Shown: one piece after another, positions 22,131-34,454 of the stretch
How positions within the stretch are numbered: position 1 is the stretch's first letter
Layout of the letters: the number at the start of each line of letters is the position of its first letter
DNA from: Cinnamomum chago
Taxonomy: Eukaryota; Streptophyta; Magnoliopsida; Laurales; Lauraceae
Direction of reading: 5' to 3'
Length of the DNA: 64,000 bases
Assembly (NCBI GenBank): GCA_038049695.1
Contig: CP142452.1
Coordinates: forward strand, 92,511,501-92,575,500
Program-made: the position numbers and the translations under genes
Notes under the pieces: model-generated
The model's database searches: none
Told to the model about the DNA's origin: nothing
The model's input: only the letters and a program-made list of their open reading frames with translations

Positions 22131-22908
22131 AACAATATTCTTCCAAGAAAGAGGCAGAGACCCCATTTTTTATTATTATGATTGCAAGACATAGACTCAC
22201 ACGAAACGAAAAAAGCAAAGAAATAACAAGATAGCAATGAGTTTTTGTGCTATGTAAAACTCGTCGCCAGAGAAGGTCGTGACTGGTCGCGTTTTCATCG
22301 CTGGCCGTCGCCCTCGTGGCTGGTGTAGTCGGAGATGGCCGAATTCAATTTGCAGAGTTCTTTAGTGAAGTCCCTCGTTCCTAGAGAAAAATAAGGAAGG
22401 AGTTCTTGAGGACAACAGAGAATGAGAGAGAACTTGGCCTAGGAATGTGGGAGAAATTGGCAAATTGGTGATGAAAATATATGACGTGGCATATTAAGGA
22501 CCTTTCACTAAAATATCTCTAACTGTTTGGACTAGAGACATTAGAGAAAAAATTGTTGTACTTAATTCCTTAAAAGACCATGCCCAAGGACTGTTGGCTA
22601 ATTTACCCATATTTTGGTTTATACCTCCGAGACTTGCGCTATGTCAAAATCCTCTTTTCACATAGGCGGGGAAGGAAAAAACAAAAACCAACCACATCCT
22701 ATATTAATAATTAATAATTATGTTAAATCTTTGTCCAATGATTAATAAATAGAATGACATCTTCCCAAAAAACTGTGAAATATTTGAAATAACGAAAAAT
22801 GTCATCAAAGTTATAGGGGACAGGGGCGGACCTACATATATTGCCTTTTGGGGATAACCACCTCCATCGGACTTGGGACCGCTTTCAAAACCTAATATAA
22901 AATTTTTA

Positions 22909-23837
22909 GGCCCTATTTGGTATCACTATTTTTTACCTCTATTTCTCAAAATCTCAAAATGACATTGCCTCTATTTCCTAGAGCACACGATTGGATGTAT
23001 GCAGAAAGTAGAGGAAAAAATAAATAAAGGCGGGTGAAGAGTGTTCCTGGCCCATTCGCGCCTCAGTCTGTTTTTTTTTTTCCTCAAGATCCAAGAGTGT
23101 AAATAAAGATCCAAACCATTGAAAATATTTACAAGATTAAACACGGTCATGAGACCAAATTTCAACCGTTGGATCATCACCAGTTTTGATATACGTGTAG
23201 AAAGTGAGCCATCATATGCAAGTTTTTAAATTATGTGGGCCCCAAACACAAGATCTAGACTGTTAGATTTCTTTGGAAGGCTGAACACGATTATAGGGTC
23301 AATTTTCAAAGCTAGATACCTTGTGGATCTTGAAATATTTGCAAAATAATATTAGATATTGATGTATTGTGCTCAATATTGGATTTGTCCTCGAGCAATA
23401 ACGTTTTTCTTTATTTATTTATGAGAGTGTAAATCAAGATCCAAACCTAAGAAGACGTTTACAAGATCAAACATGACTATTAGACCAAATTTCAACCGTT
23501 GGATCATAATCAATCTCAAGATATGTGCAAAAAATGTGAGTCATTGGATGCAAATTTTCGAATTATGTGGGCCCCAAACACAAAATCCAAACCATTAGAT
23601 CTCTTTGAAAGGTTGAACACAGCCATAGGGTCAATTTTCAAGGCTTGACATCTTGCGGATATCGAGAAATTTGTAAAAAAACCTTCAACCATTGATATAA
23701 AGAAATCTATTTAATATGGATCATTGCATTACCAAGTACTTCTTTTGATTTTACCCACTTTCTTTTCATAACTCTTCTTTTAATGGCTGTATTTTGATGG
23801 GTCTATTAAAAAATTAATAGAGCTACCAAACAAGGCC
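22909..23837. mobile_element. Nested element with AGGCCCTATTTGGTA inverted ends
   Basis: Starts AGGCCCTATTTGGTA and ends TACCAAACAAGGCCT. The interior contains two direct repeats of about 256 bp (23095-23350 and 23425-23680), so the element is a repeat-bearing non-autonomous DNA transposon. No protein coding. Confidence 0.55.
23095..23680. repeat. Two ~256-bp direct repeats, 330-bp period
   Basis: Copies 23095-23350 and 23425-23680 share GACCAAATTTCAACCGTTGG, TTATGTGGGCCCCAAACACA and TAGGGTCAATTTTCAA at the same offset of about 330 bp. Identity by eye is about 80%, so the duplication is old. Confidence 0.8.
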
Positions 23838-23881
23838 TAGATCTACTTAAAAAATCCACATGAAAATTCTTGGTCCGCCCC

Positions 23882-25192
23882 AAAATGCACATGAAAGTCA
23901 TCGATTTGCCCCAAAAACCAACAACCCATTTGGCTGTTTCTGCTCCCTCAATTAAAAATCATGGGTCCATCACTCCACAGGGATGTCCTGGTACGCATAT
24001 CTTAGTACTGAACCTATCAATAACTCCCGATTCATTTTATTTTGGTCAGCACATAAAGTGAGGGCTCCTTCTAATTGCCAACCCATTACCTGCCCACAAA
24101 GAATGGCAATAGGTTATGGTGCGAATCTAAAATCCCATTCCATTCATTCATCGGGTTGAAAATGACAACCCCAATCTTGAACCGCTGGGCCAGTTTGATG
24201 GGTCAAGGTAGAAAGCGCCAGGTTGGCTTGGGTCAAGAATTGCAACCTCCACTTGCAAAAATTACCCATACCTGTTTGTTTTGAAGCATAAAATGATCCA
24301 TTGACTGTGAATGAACAGATGCATGTCGTCCATGGACCATGAATATGTTCTTGAACTCCTTGTCTGGATAAGGTGCAAAAAACTTTCCGCAGTTCAAATT
24401 TCTTCACCTTTTCTCTTCATCCAAATGCCCCCAAATAACTGAGGATATGTTAATTAATAAAGATTAAGATTAATAAAATGCACATCAGATTTTTTTTTAT
24501 ACATATGCTTCATTAACAAGCACTTGTGCATATTATCATGATTAGGCTGTATATATCATGCTAACAATGCATAACAGTTATAAAAAATAAAAAATAAAAA
24601 CCCTAATTTGTAAATGTCTTTGGTAGTCATAAAACCAAATTTAGAAATCTGTTTGGTATCTTCATAAGAAACAATTTGCAAAACAATCCACAATTGCATT
24701 GGTGTTGTCATCATCATTGTTACTATTAAAAACTACATCATTATTTAATTCTCTGTAGTATTTTAAAAGGGGTGTTTTAAGAGACAATATAAGCTCTCTT
24801 GGCACGTGCTTATCATGAATTAGGACATTTCTTTTAGCTAATGTCCACCTCAAATAATCCAATTAAGAATCTTAATTTAAGATAGATGACGAGCATGATC
24901 TAGGCTGGAAAGACATATAAAATGATAGGTTTTCCGTAGTAGGAGGACTCTTTTGATCTATTTTAATGGGTATAACTACAATGCAACGCCATTCCTTTTT
25001 TTTTCTTTTTTCTTTTTTCTAGTATAATTTCCCAAATGCATGGGTGGGATCTGCCCTCTTGAACATCAAAACCCTAGACTCTTACTTCATATCCAACTAC
25101 GTTTGCCTTCAAAGTCAAGCTTAGTGGGTGTTTTTTATTAGATTCATCATGTATTTTACATGTGATGAACTCTATCTGGTTTTTAATCCCAA
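23882..25192. other. Intergenic, no gene seen
   Basis: Non-coding AT-rich sequence. A short open stretch on the minus strand at 24662-24862 has no recognisable family and no splice context. Confidence 0.55.
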
Positions 25193-25335
25193 TGGGCAGT
25201 TCATTGGCCTAGGACCACGGTTTGCACCCGGAGGTTGTGGGTTCAAAACTGTACTACCACACTGGGGCTAAGAGGGGGTTTATATGGTTTCCCTCTGAGT
25301 CCGGAGGTATTAATCTAGCCCCCTTCGATAGCAAA
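25193..25335 (+). mobile_element. tRNA-type SINE (family B)
   Basis: TTGGCCTAGGACCACGGTTT (box A-like), GGTTGTGGGTTCAAAACT (box B-like), then TACCACACTGGGGCTAAGAG and TTCCCTCTGAGTCCGGAGG. Plus orientation; matches the 44150 copy closely. Confidence 0.65.
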
Positions 25336-25634
25336 AAATTCTATATGATTTTTGAAAAATATGATTAATCCGATGTGTCTTATGTTGAATTGAGAGAAAA
25401 TGCAGAGGGTGGTAATCTATGGGTGGCTGGATTGTGGATTGTGAGGAGGTGGGCTCCATTCATGAATTTATTTTTTTTATTTTTTTTCTGATGAGTTATC
25501 TAGGCCTCTTGGAGCACTTGGCTAATCCCGGGCACGTATGTTCTCTCCCTCCCGCACACGCCATTTACATGCAGGAATAAATCCCTAAGGTGGCCCCAAA
25601 GGGAGAGCTTCAAACTTAGGACCTTGTTTCTTTA

Positions 25635-25924
25635 GGGCCCGTTTGGTAATTTACTTTTAAAATAAAGTGGAGTGAAGTGAAATGAAAAGAATGAATAAAA
25701 TATAAGTGAGTTATAATGATATTTTATTTTTAGTTGTTTGGGATAGAATATTTTTGACTTTTTGTATGGGAAAATGAGGTTTTTTTGTTTTTTAGTGAGT
25801 AAATGTAGTTGCTTTTTGACTTTTTTTGAAAAAGATGGAGGGAGTTTTTAGTAAAAAGTGCTTTTGATGGGATGTTTGACTTGACTTCACTTAGACTATA
25901 TTAGTAAAATTACCAAACGGACCC
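25635..25924 (+). mobile_element. Tourist-like MITE, copy 3 (TTA duplication)
   Basis: GGGCCCGTTTGGTAATTTAC to TTACCAAACGGACCC with TTA on both sides (25632-25634, 25925-25927). The best preserved copy of the family in this window. Confidence 0.8.
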
Positions 25925-26667
25925 TTAGGCATGGTCTTGGCCAACCGCGCTACCCCACAGCTTCTTTTCATGAAGCTTCATCAAAAGGTGGACTTATTTA
26001 AATATGATTCATTGTTGTATCTATGGCTATTCTTAAATATATATAGTGGATTCTATAAGCCACCGAATCAAACAGCGTAACAGCTCTTGATCTGAACGAA
26101 TCAGGCTGTGTGTTGTTTTTTTGTATTTCTTATTGCATTGATTAAAGTATACATGCATGCATAGATATTTTTCTCTGTTCCTGGAATTGATTGTTGGGAG
26201 TCTTCCCTCTATTGTCATTGATTACTAATAAGAGCCAGATTTTCCGGGATAATCATGTAACCCTACAGGCAGCCCCGGCATCTTTATTTCCAAAAACACA
26301 GGTGTAGGGCCCATTTGAACATGAGATTAGTTGTCAATCTTATTGGCAGACATCTATGAATTGAAATTATGTCCTTCCACAAACAAGCACAATATATCTG
26401 TGTATGATCACAGTCCAGCTGCTCCATGAGGCTTCTATCAGTGGACCCTCTTTTACATTTGCTGCACACCATCATTTGACATTAGTTCAAATTGACACTA
26501 ATCTCTCCTTATTCACCTCTGGATGGATATCTATTTTAAGAATATTGTGTCAGGTCTTAGAATAATATGATAAGATTGATTTCCTCTCTGTTCTCCATCT
26601 CACCGTAACCCAATGATTTTATGAGATGTACTTCACATAAAGGTTGTTTTCGTCATGAGAATCCTTA

Positions 26668-26958
26668 GGGCCCGTTTGGTAATTTACTTTTAAAATAAAG
26701 TGGAGTGAAGTGAAATGAAAAGAATGAATAAAATATGAGTGAGTTATTATGGTAATTTGTTTTTTGTTGTTTGGGATGGAATATTTTTTACTTTTTGTAT
26801 AGGGAAATGGAGTTTTTTTGTCTTTTAGTGAGTAAATGTAGTTGCTTTTTGACTTTTTTTTTAAAAGATGGAGAGAATTTTGGTAAAAAGTGTTTTTGAT
26901 GAGATATTTAACTTGACTTAACATGACTTGACTATATTAGTAAAATTATCAAACGGGG
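26668..26958 (+). mobile_element. Tourist-like MITE, copy 4
   Basis: Starts GGGCCCGTTTGGTAATTTAC after TTA and ends ATCAAACGGGGA. About 85-90% like copy 3 by eye. Confidence 0.75.
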
Positions 26959-27056
26959 ATCTCATAAAAAATATTTAGACCACATTTGTATAACATCTGA
27001 CTAAAATTAGTTCCACGGCCTAATTGCTTTACAGAGGAATTATAAGAAGCTCAGGT

Positions 27057-27078
27057 TTTTTTTTTTTTTTTTTTTTTA
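27057..27078 (+). repeat. Poly(T) tract
   Basis: A run of more than 20 T; could be the poly(A) tail of a minus-strand retroposon, but no element body was identified next to it. Confidence 0.6.
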
Positions 27079-27304
27079 AATAAAGATTTTTCCAGAAGAC
27101 AGATAATGTGGTCACAGCTGACGTGCCCCAAACGTAAGCTGAAATTCCCTTTAAAACTCACGACTTTTATGTACGGCTCTGCCAATCATTCCATTCCGAG
27201 GAAAAGGATTCGGCGCCATCAGGGGCAAAGTAGCTGGCCAAATATTACTCTTTTAAAATCATCATTCTTGAATTTCTAAAAAGGGATTTATTTATTTATT
27301 TAAT

Positions 27305-27475
27305 TTTATTATTATTATTATTTTTTGTTATCAGAAAGAGTTAGACTAGTCCCTCCGTGCCCAAAAAAAAGCCGGATAAACTCTCCAATAATTTCAGTAT
27401 GGTAGTGCAGTTTCAAACTTACAACCTCTGAATGCAAATCGTAGTCCCATATCCAGTGAGCTACTCCTTTAGGTT
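27305..27475 (-). mobile_element. tRNA-type SINE (family B)
   Basis: Minus-strand copy: AAACCTAAAGGAGTAGCTCA, then the TTTGCATTCAGAGGTTG part, box B-like GTTTGAAACTGCACTACC, then GGAGAGTTTATCCGGCTTTT. Confidence 0.6.
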
Positions 27476-27927
27476 AAATGGGGGGTGATATGGGTTAGAT
27501 GAGTGTCAAATATGACTAATGCCAATTTTTGGGGGCACCCGAGTGAGGGTTTAAATTGATCATAGATGGGCACCATATGCATAGTGGGGATGCAAAACCT
27601 CCTAATATTTTTTCTTAGTTTTGCTGATAGTGATAGGCAACCACCAAGGCAGAGGTACACATGGGTAAGTGCTGAGCTTCCTTATCCTATCTATGTCTGT
27701 GTATAGTAGTCATCCTTAATCCTGTACTTGAAGGCTTGTCCTCTAAACTCAATGTCTTCTGGCTCTTGAAAGCTTTTAGATTTCTTGGGAATAAGAAACT
27801 TGGCCGGATCAAATTTCCCAGGAGTTTAGGTAAAACCTTACCTAAACCTGATTTTGAGAACCCAAATCAAATTAAGCAACTCCAACTAAATGAAGGACCT
27901 ATCTAGATGTAGGTCTTTCTTAAACTT

Positions 27928-28236
27928 GGGCCTGTTTGGCACTTTACTAATACAATTAAAGTCAAGTAAAGTCTCAATTTTTCAGATAAGATGTCACATC
28001 AAATGCACTTCATTCAAAACTTTCCCCATATTTATCATACAAAAAGTCAAAAAACAACTACCTTTATCCACTAAAATACAAAAAACCTCCACTTTTCCAT
28101 ATAAAAAGTAAAAAAAATTCCATAATAAACAACTAAAAACAAAATACCATCATAATCCACTTATATTTTATTCTTTCTTCAAAATCAACTTTACTTTACT
28201 TGACTCTATTAGTAGAGTTACAAAAAACATTGGTCC
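27928..28236 (-). mobile_element. Tourist-like MITE, copy 5 (inverted)
   Basis: Reverse complement of the copy 1 subtype: GGGCCTGTTTGGCACTTTAC at the left, and AAGTTGATTTTGAAGAAAGA read from the right. The right terminus is degraded. Confidence 0.65.
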
Positions 28237-29007
28237 TAGTACCCTTGTCTTCTCTTTGAACATTGCCCCTTCAAGGCCATTGTACAGATACTTATTATTC
28301 ATTGTTGAAAACCTCCGGAGAAGGAAATCGATGTACTGAATAGCTCTTTCCCATCTTACTATATACACCGAGTCTTGGATATTTTTTTATGGTCTATGGA
28401 CAAATGACCACCTTGATTAGTTCTCTAAAATTTTGCCTAAAATCTGTGAAAAATTCAAAAACTTAAGATTCATACTTCATTACTAGAAAAGGCCAAAGGA
28501 TGCAGAACCATTTGTTAACCTGCACAATGGCAGTTTTCATGATTGCATAGCTTTAGTAGCATATACCTGTGAATTTCAATCCAATGCCTACTTTGTCAAC
28601 CACATGACAGGCAAGGGATTAAGGCATTCACTTGCTAGGGGAGAGGTATGTGAAGGCTTCAATATAGCCCGACCGCAAAGGAAAAGAAAATTCCAATGGC
28701 AAATACTACAATACACCGCCAATTAAAACCTATTGCTATAAAGAAAATCAAAGTGTTTAGACCCAAGACAGAGGCAAGCGGCAACTACTGTTGGCCACAA
28801 GGTTAAAAGTGAAAAAAGGATTAAAAAAAAGAAGAGGAAAAGATCTTGCTCTAATTTTAATAATTCTCTACCAATTCCAACATACAAACAAATACAATGA
28901 TAGCACATTCTCTTTCTCACATAAAACCATTATCGAGGAAAAATTAAACTATGGTGGATAATACCAGCCATAAGTGTAAAGCACAAGCAAAAAGACCTAA
29001 GAAAGAG

Positions 29008-29149
29008 CTATGATGCACGGATACTTCAAAATGGGCAACGTATCGTGTCGTATCGTATCTGATACTTCACTTTTTATGTGTAAAATCCGTGTCCCTACCG
29101 TGTCCATGACGTGTCCTTGCTGTATCCATGCCGTATCCGTGCATCATAG
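29008..29149. mobile_element. hAT-like MITE, 142 bp, intact ends
   Basis: CTATGATGCACGGATAC ... GTATCCGTGCATCATAG, with the 8-bp target duplication AGAAAGAG (29000-29007 and 29150-29157). Exactly the same length as the copy at 4056-4197. Confidence 0.88.
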
Positions 29150-29157
29150 AGAAAGAG

Positions 29158-31324
29158 CATATTTTCTAAAGATAAACAGAAAAAAGGTTAGAGATACCGT
29201 ACGACATAGCCATCACCAAAGCTCGAACATACTGTACAAAGTTCCATACATTAAAGGATGTGTTTGCTTCCATTTCAATTCTACAACCATCAGCAGAAAA
29301 CATCTCTTCTGGAGATCTGTATCAAATAGCAGGCCACTCGTAAAGAGTTGGGAGGAACAGTTCATACTACAACCCCACAAAACAGTAAAATGATATCGGT
29401 CTGGTCTTGAGAGAAATCACGCCCATGTGGTAACTCTTAGTACATTATTATAATTCAAAATAAGAGAATGTAGCGTAAAACCTAAAATAGCTCATCAGGT
29501 AATTGCACAATTAGACAAGTCAGTCTTAAAAATCTGATTCACATTATGAAAAAACTGGAAAGGAGCAACAAATTAACAGACCATGAAGAGCACTGATCCC
29601 TTAAAATTTGCATGTAAGAGACACTAAAATGGGGACACTGGAAACAAATGAGCCGGAAAGCATGTGCTGTGTTAACATGAAAAGAAAATCAAACAAAATA
29701 GAAGCAAACATATGATTGTCAGTTTTCTTTTTCTCAAGTGAATAAAGGGTTGTTGGTTTAGTTTACCCTGGGATGCACTTCGGCCCAGCTTTCAACAATG
29801 GGAAACTGCAGACTTGGTGTATTAAGTACAGGATTTATATTGGTCGCATCTGTTGCTCGGCTGGTTGAAACTGCAGTTTTGTTGTATTGAATACAGGATT
29901 TATATTGGTCCCAGCTTTTGTTCAGCTGGCAGGATATGTGTGTGTGAGAGAGAGAGAGATGAGCAAAGCTTAAACCAGATTGGGGTTGGCTTGAACATTA
30001 AATTTCGAGCTTGAGCTCAGCGTCACAGGCTTGACTGTTCCTACAATGAACGGTCAGAATGTCACTAAAACATCCACACATGTGGATCTTGTACAGTTTT
30101 TTTTTTTTTTTTGGTATGTGGTTCATGTACAGTACGAGCAACCATTTTGAATTGTTGGAACTCCTCTCCTTCAGCCATCTATGAAACAGAACTTCTACAT
30201 TCTGGTATAGGCTTCAGCCAATTGCTTACGCATTCAATACATCACTAAAGTGCAACTCTCATAGTCTCATTTTGAAGTACAATGACCAGCTATCATAAAT
30301 CTTGACAGTTTAAAACACTTAAACCCCCATGTCTATTGAAAATTTGCCAACATTTGACATAGCAGGGACCACCATTCGATCACTCTTTCTGAAGTGAAAT
30401 ATTGGCAGTTGTCAACAAATAGTATCATTGCAATTTTGATGGATTTAAAAGGGTGCCCCAATGTAAAAAAAAAGAAAAAAGAAAAAAGAAGAGGAAGAAG
30501 AAAAAGAAAAACCAGTGTCCTATCCATCTCTAAACATTCCATGCCATCTTCAAGTTAACCCATTTCTGCAGGAAAGATATGTAAAAATGCAAACACCATT
30601 CCATAACAGAAACACAAACCCCTTTTCTGCCCAACGATCTTCCACAACACGTGGCCTGCCCCAGATTAAAGTGTGATTTGTAGAATTACAAATTACCATC
30701 TTCCAACAGCCTAAAATTCTCCAGATAACTACCATTGGATTGAAGTAATGAAATGGATGGTTAAAGATCTGGGAGTTTTTCAATCTTTATTTTATTATTG
30801 CTATTATTATTATTATTATAAGACTATTTTTTGGCTAGAAACTCTGGTCTTTCATTTCATTGTTTGAATCACATGCATAAAATAGCTACTTTTTTAATCC
30901 TTAGTGCAGCTACTCCATTTGGAGTGGCTGCAGCAGCTCCTGTTCCATCCCATAGTGAAAAAGTGAGATTAGGTAGCAGCAGGTCTCTTTCAAAGGGGAA
31001 AAAAGGGAAATTCTGAATAAAAGCTGTGGAGGTATTCATGTGAATCTCTCCTCTAGCATGTATGTGTTATAACATATATTAAATAAACAGCCATATAATA
31101 AGGGGCATGAGATGTAAAGTTCGGATTTTAGAAGGGAGGGCACCATGTGGACTCACATGTCGATCAGGTGGTAAGCAAGATCATTATATTCCTGTATCGG
31201 ACATAATTTTATCATGATACTATACCTCATTAAGTTACTTTAAAAAAAGTTTTTCATGAACATTAGTTTAGTTTGTTATTATATTAAATTTATTTAGAAC
31301 TTTTCCTCAAATTAACAGGTTTAT
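29158..31324. other. Intergenic; a tandem repeat and one possible orphan exon
   Basis: Mostly AT-rich non-coding sequence. At 29802-29931 a 65-bp unit (GAAACTGCAG ... CAGGATTTATATTGGTC ... GCTGG) is repeated twice. At about 30900-31015 a plus-strand stretch after a TTTTTTAATCCTTAGTGCAG acceptor-like site encodes ...FGVAAAAPVPSHSEKVRLGS and ends KGKKGKF plus a stop; it could be a terminal exon or retained fragment, but I cannot name a family. Confidence 0.4.
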
Positions 31325-31880
31325 TAGAATGGCCCTCTCCTCCAAATGCTAAAATTAAACATTAATGGAGCAGCTAGAAGAAAGCCGGTACAGCAGCAAT
31401 TGGAGGTGTTTATCATAACAACAAAGGGGAAGTAATGTTCATGTACGTAATGTTTATGTTCTCAAGCATGTGGGGGTTAAAAACTCTAATGAAGCGGAAG
31501 TGATGGCTATTTAGGAAGCTTTGAAGATCTTTTTGCCTTCTTTCCAAGATAAGTTGATCGTTGAAAGTTACCCCACTAATGCAATGTCACAGGTGTCTTC
31601 TTCAGTCAAGGGTCCACGGTGATTCCACTTACTTTTGAACGAGATAAAATTCTCGTACTCTTCGATTGAAGTAGAATTTAGACATGTGGGCCAGACCGGT
31701 CAGCCAACGGCAAGGCAGATTTCTTCACTAAGCAAAGGGTTGCTCTGTTGTTTGCTCCCTGAATGTATTTTTTTTAATTTTGTTTTGTGGAATAGTACTC
31801 TAATACTTATGCCTTTTCCCTCTTGGTTTCATCTCAATGCTTTGTAATCTTATCTGTTCGGTTTAATAATTTACAATTAC
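31325..31880 (+). mobile_element. L1-type LINE fragment (RNase H region and 3' UTR)
   Basis: Degenerate plus-strand reading of the plant L1 C-terminal RNase H domain: KLNINGAARRKP near 31352, SNEAEV-like, DKLIVES-like, then NEIKFSYSSIEVEFRHVG. Frames change several times. It ends in a T-rich 3' UTR. 5'-truncated, as usual for L1 copies. Confidence 0.65.
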
Positions 31881-32997
31881 AATCAGAATTTTTAAAAAAA
31901 TTAGAAAAAAAATTTGCCCCATTGAATGGTTTTATTGGAATATCCAAGATAAATATAATCCAATAATATATAATGAAACAGAGCCCTTCACAAGTTGAGC
32001 TCAAGTTGAGTCAAACAAAGCCAACTTGTGACAGCTTGTATTGCTGACACTGTTGTCACAAAATATAGTCCTCGAAAATTACTGTCTCAGGAAAATGTCA
32101 GGATATTTTAAAGTTAGAGATATTTTTTTAGAATATTATTGGAAAAATGTCATAGAAAGTAAATTGATATGAGTTAATAAATAAAAAGCATTGCTAAAAT
32201 TAATTTTTGGTTTTTAAATTTTTTATTCTGATTTGGTCTCAATATTTTTAATTTTGACAATATATTGTGAACATTGTAATATCTTCAAGAAAATATTGTT
32301 TAGTTAATGACAACCTTAACCTACAATTTAGGAGAATGTGCAAAAAACAGAAAATGATAATCTGAAGAAAAAATCTCATAGCTGAAGTGATATAAGAACA
32401 AAGCAATTGCCAATAAAGCACAGTGGTCAAATGTGTTTCCCCCATGCTTACCTTGGTTGTCACTGGGATGCAGTCATAAATGGCACGTATCGCAAGAGAA
32501 AAAAGTTGGGAAGCTTTTGGCACTCCTTGGTTTGTTCTACTTTTAGGATCATTCGCAATGGGAACCATTCATTTTCTCCTTGGGCTAAGCTCTCTATCAC
32601 CTAACAACCTAAAACGTCACTTCTAATTTCCTTCAAAGCCATTGTTGGTCTAATTATTACATTATAACCTCCTTTAGCTTAAAAGCGTTCAGTGAATGGG
32701 GCCCACCTGAATGAATGCAGATTCCAAGGGTTGGAAAGGTCTTCATGTGCGCTAGGGGTGGGCCAAAAGTGGTCTGCAATCTGCATTGGAACATCTGATC
32801 ATCTGAACCCTTGCCTCAAAGTTGAACTTTTAACTTTCGGTTAAATTTCTTCTTTCTCTACTCGATCCAACGATTTTTTAAAATAATGTGCCAATTCACT
32901 ATGGGCAGTGTCTGTGTGAGGGGTTTGAACTTTGAAGTGACCTAATAAAGCACAAGTGGTCCCTACGGGCTGGACTACTTTTAAGCTGAGTAAAAGT

Positions 32998-34190
32998 AGG
33001 CTGGCAACTCATTTTAACTTCTTATAGATAGTCTCAATTCATGGATGAACATTACTTTCATAAAAATTACGTATTCTACAAGGAAAATACCAATGCTAAA
33101 GATTCATCGAAATCAATGCAAATTTTTTTAGAGGTTCCAATGTGTTATAGTTACCAAGAAAAAAGTTTTGGATGATATTACTGAATTGTATGGCAATTGG
33201 CAAGCGCAAATATATATGTTTTTTTTTAAATAGTGACTGAAATTCATTGCTCAAAAGAAACTGTACAGTATAAGAGGGATATACTGTATACAAAAAAAAC
33301 CCATGGGAGGGGAGAGCAAACAAAACTGAAAAAAGACAGGAGCTAAGCCCCAAAAAATATGGGCAACAACCCCAAAACTAATTACAAAAACCATTAAGGA
33401 CCAATGGTCGGAGCATTTTTCCTAACTCCTCCTTTAGCAAGTTTATTAGCTTCTTCATTGGCCGTTCGCTTTATATGGTGGAAAGAGGCGTTCAAAGCAC
33501 TAGAGATTTGTATCACCTCTTCAAAGATATCTAAAAGGTACCAAGGGGGAGTAGAAGACTTGGTTGCCCATTGAATGACACAGTAAGAATTCCCTTCCAC
33601 AATTAATCTTTGGGGTTGAAGGCTCGAAGCTTGTTGAAGACCGATGTTAAGAGCAAGAAGTTCGGTCTTTTTTTTTTCTTAAGGTAATTGAAATGGCAAC
33701 CACTCTATTCATAAAAAATAAAATAAAAAATAAAAAATCTGGCAATTCATTATAACTTTTCACAGAAACTTTAACTGTGGATGAACATTACCATCATAAA
33801 ATTACAAATTCTACAAGGAAAACACCAATTGTGCTCAAGATGCATCAAATCAATGTAAAAAAGAGCTTCCCACTTGCTATAGTTAACACAAACGTTTTGT
33901 GGATGAATATCACCTTATTGTCTCAGAAACAGAGAATATGTATGTTTTAAAAATGACAATCACTCTATCCATCAGATAAGTAAACAAATAAAACCAATCT
34001 GGCAATTCATTTTAACTTCTTGTAGAAACCTCAATTTGTGGGTGACCATTACCGTCATAAAACTAAAAAGTATACAAGAAAAAACACCAATTCTGCTCAA
34101 GATGCATAAAAAATCAAAGAGAAAATAAGAGTTACCCATGTGATATGATTAAAAAAACAACTACTGCTCATGAATATTACCTAACTGAAA
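32998..34190 (-). repeat. Three direct copies of a ~200-bp unit 3' of the FRS gene
   Basis: Copies 32998-33190, about 33733-33945 and about 33998-34190 share CTGGCAATTCATTTTAACTT, the GATGAACATTACCATCATAA region, CTACAAGGAAAACACCAATT and GCTCAAGATGCATC. Copies 2 and 3 are about 265 bp apart. Copies 1 and 2 are separated by an L1 3' end. The unit closest to the gene ends a few bases from the FRS stop codon, so all three copies could lie in its 3' UTR. Confidence 0.75.
33219..33680 (-). mobile_element. L1-type LINE 3' end inserted in the triplicated segment
   Basis: Minus-strand translation TELLALNIGLQQASSLQPQR, GNSYCVIQWATKSSTPPWYL, FHHIKRTANEEANKLAKGGV is the C-terminal RNase H domain of plant L1 elements. 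The 3' UTR ends at a T-run on the plus strand (poly(A) on the minus strand) near 33220-33229. The RNase H frame is open for about 90 codons, so the insertion is not very old. Confidence 0.8.
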
Positions 34191-34197
34191 TACAAGT

Positions 34198-34454
34198 TCA
34201 TTGGGGAAAGGTATCTCTATCTCGAAAGCTGGTTCCATGCGCTACCTGGGATAGATAATTACAGTAGATAAAAGAACACCTGATAAATATCTCAACAAGC
34301 TCTTCGAAATAACAGCTTTTGATCAACCAATTAAAAGATATAGGTGTAGAAAACAGTTTTTCAAGCTGTAAATACCTGCGGAAAGTTGTCGTGCTCCAAA
34401 GTAAAGATACCAGAGGGTTCATATAAATCCATTGCAGAATTTGTAGGGACACCC
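34198..34454 (-). CDS. FRS: FRS gene exons 2 and 3 (C-terminal 41 residues)
   Basis: Exon 1 ends at a GTGAGT donor (34560) immediately before an in-frame TGA. Splicing to 34454 gives GVPTNSAMDLYEPSGIFTLE then HDNFPQ (34454-34376), and splicing on to 34245 adds VAHGTSFRDRDTFPQ and a stop. Acceptors are ACTCAAATAG and ATCTATCCCAG, and the second donor is CCGCAG/GTATTT. Without splicing the protein would stop at ...DRIL (722 aa). Clean phase through both introns supports the spliced form. Confidence 0.8.

Larger units (their letters stand above)
22823..23881. mobile_element. Outer element with GGGGCGGACC inverted ends
   Basis: GGGGCGGACC at 22823-22832 and its exact complement GGTCCGCCCC at 23872-23881 bound a segment that holds the smaller element 22909-23837. 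Non-coding. A target duplication could not be assigned. Confidence 0.4.

Noticed and set aside
29008-29149. Could be a tRNA or small structured RNA because of its strong ends
   Set aside because: The 8-bp target duplication and the same-length copy at 4056 show it is a MITE.
33394-33600. Possible free-standing host RNase H gene
   Set aside because: It has the L1 C-terminal domain order and a 3' UTR with poly(A) end, and is inserted between copies of a repeat; it is a truncated LINE.
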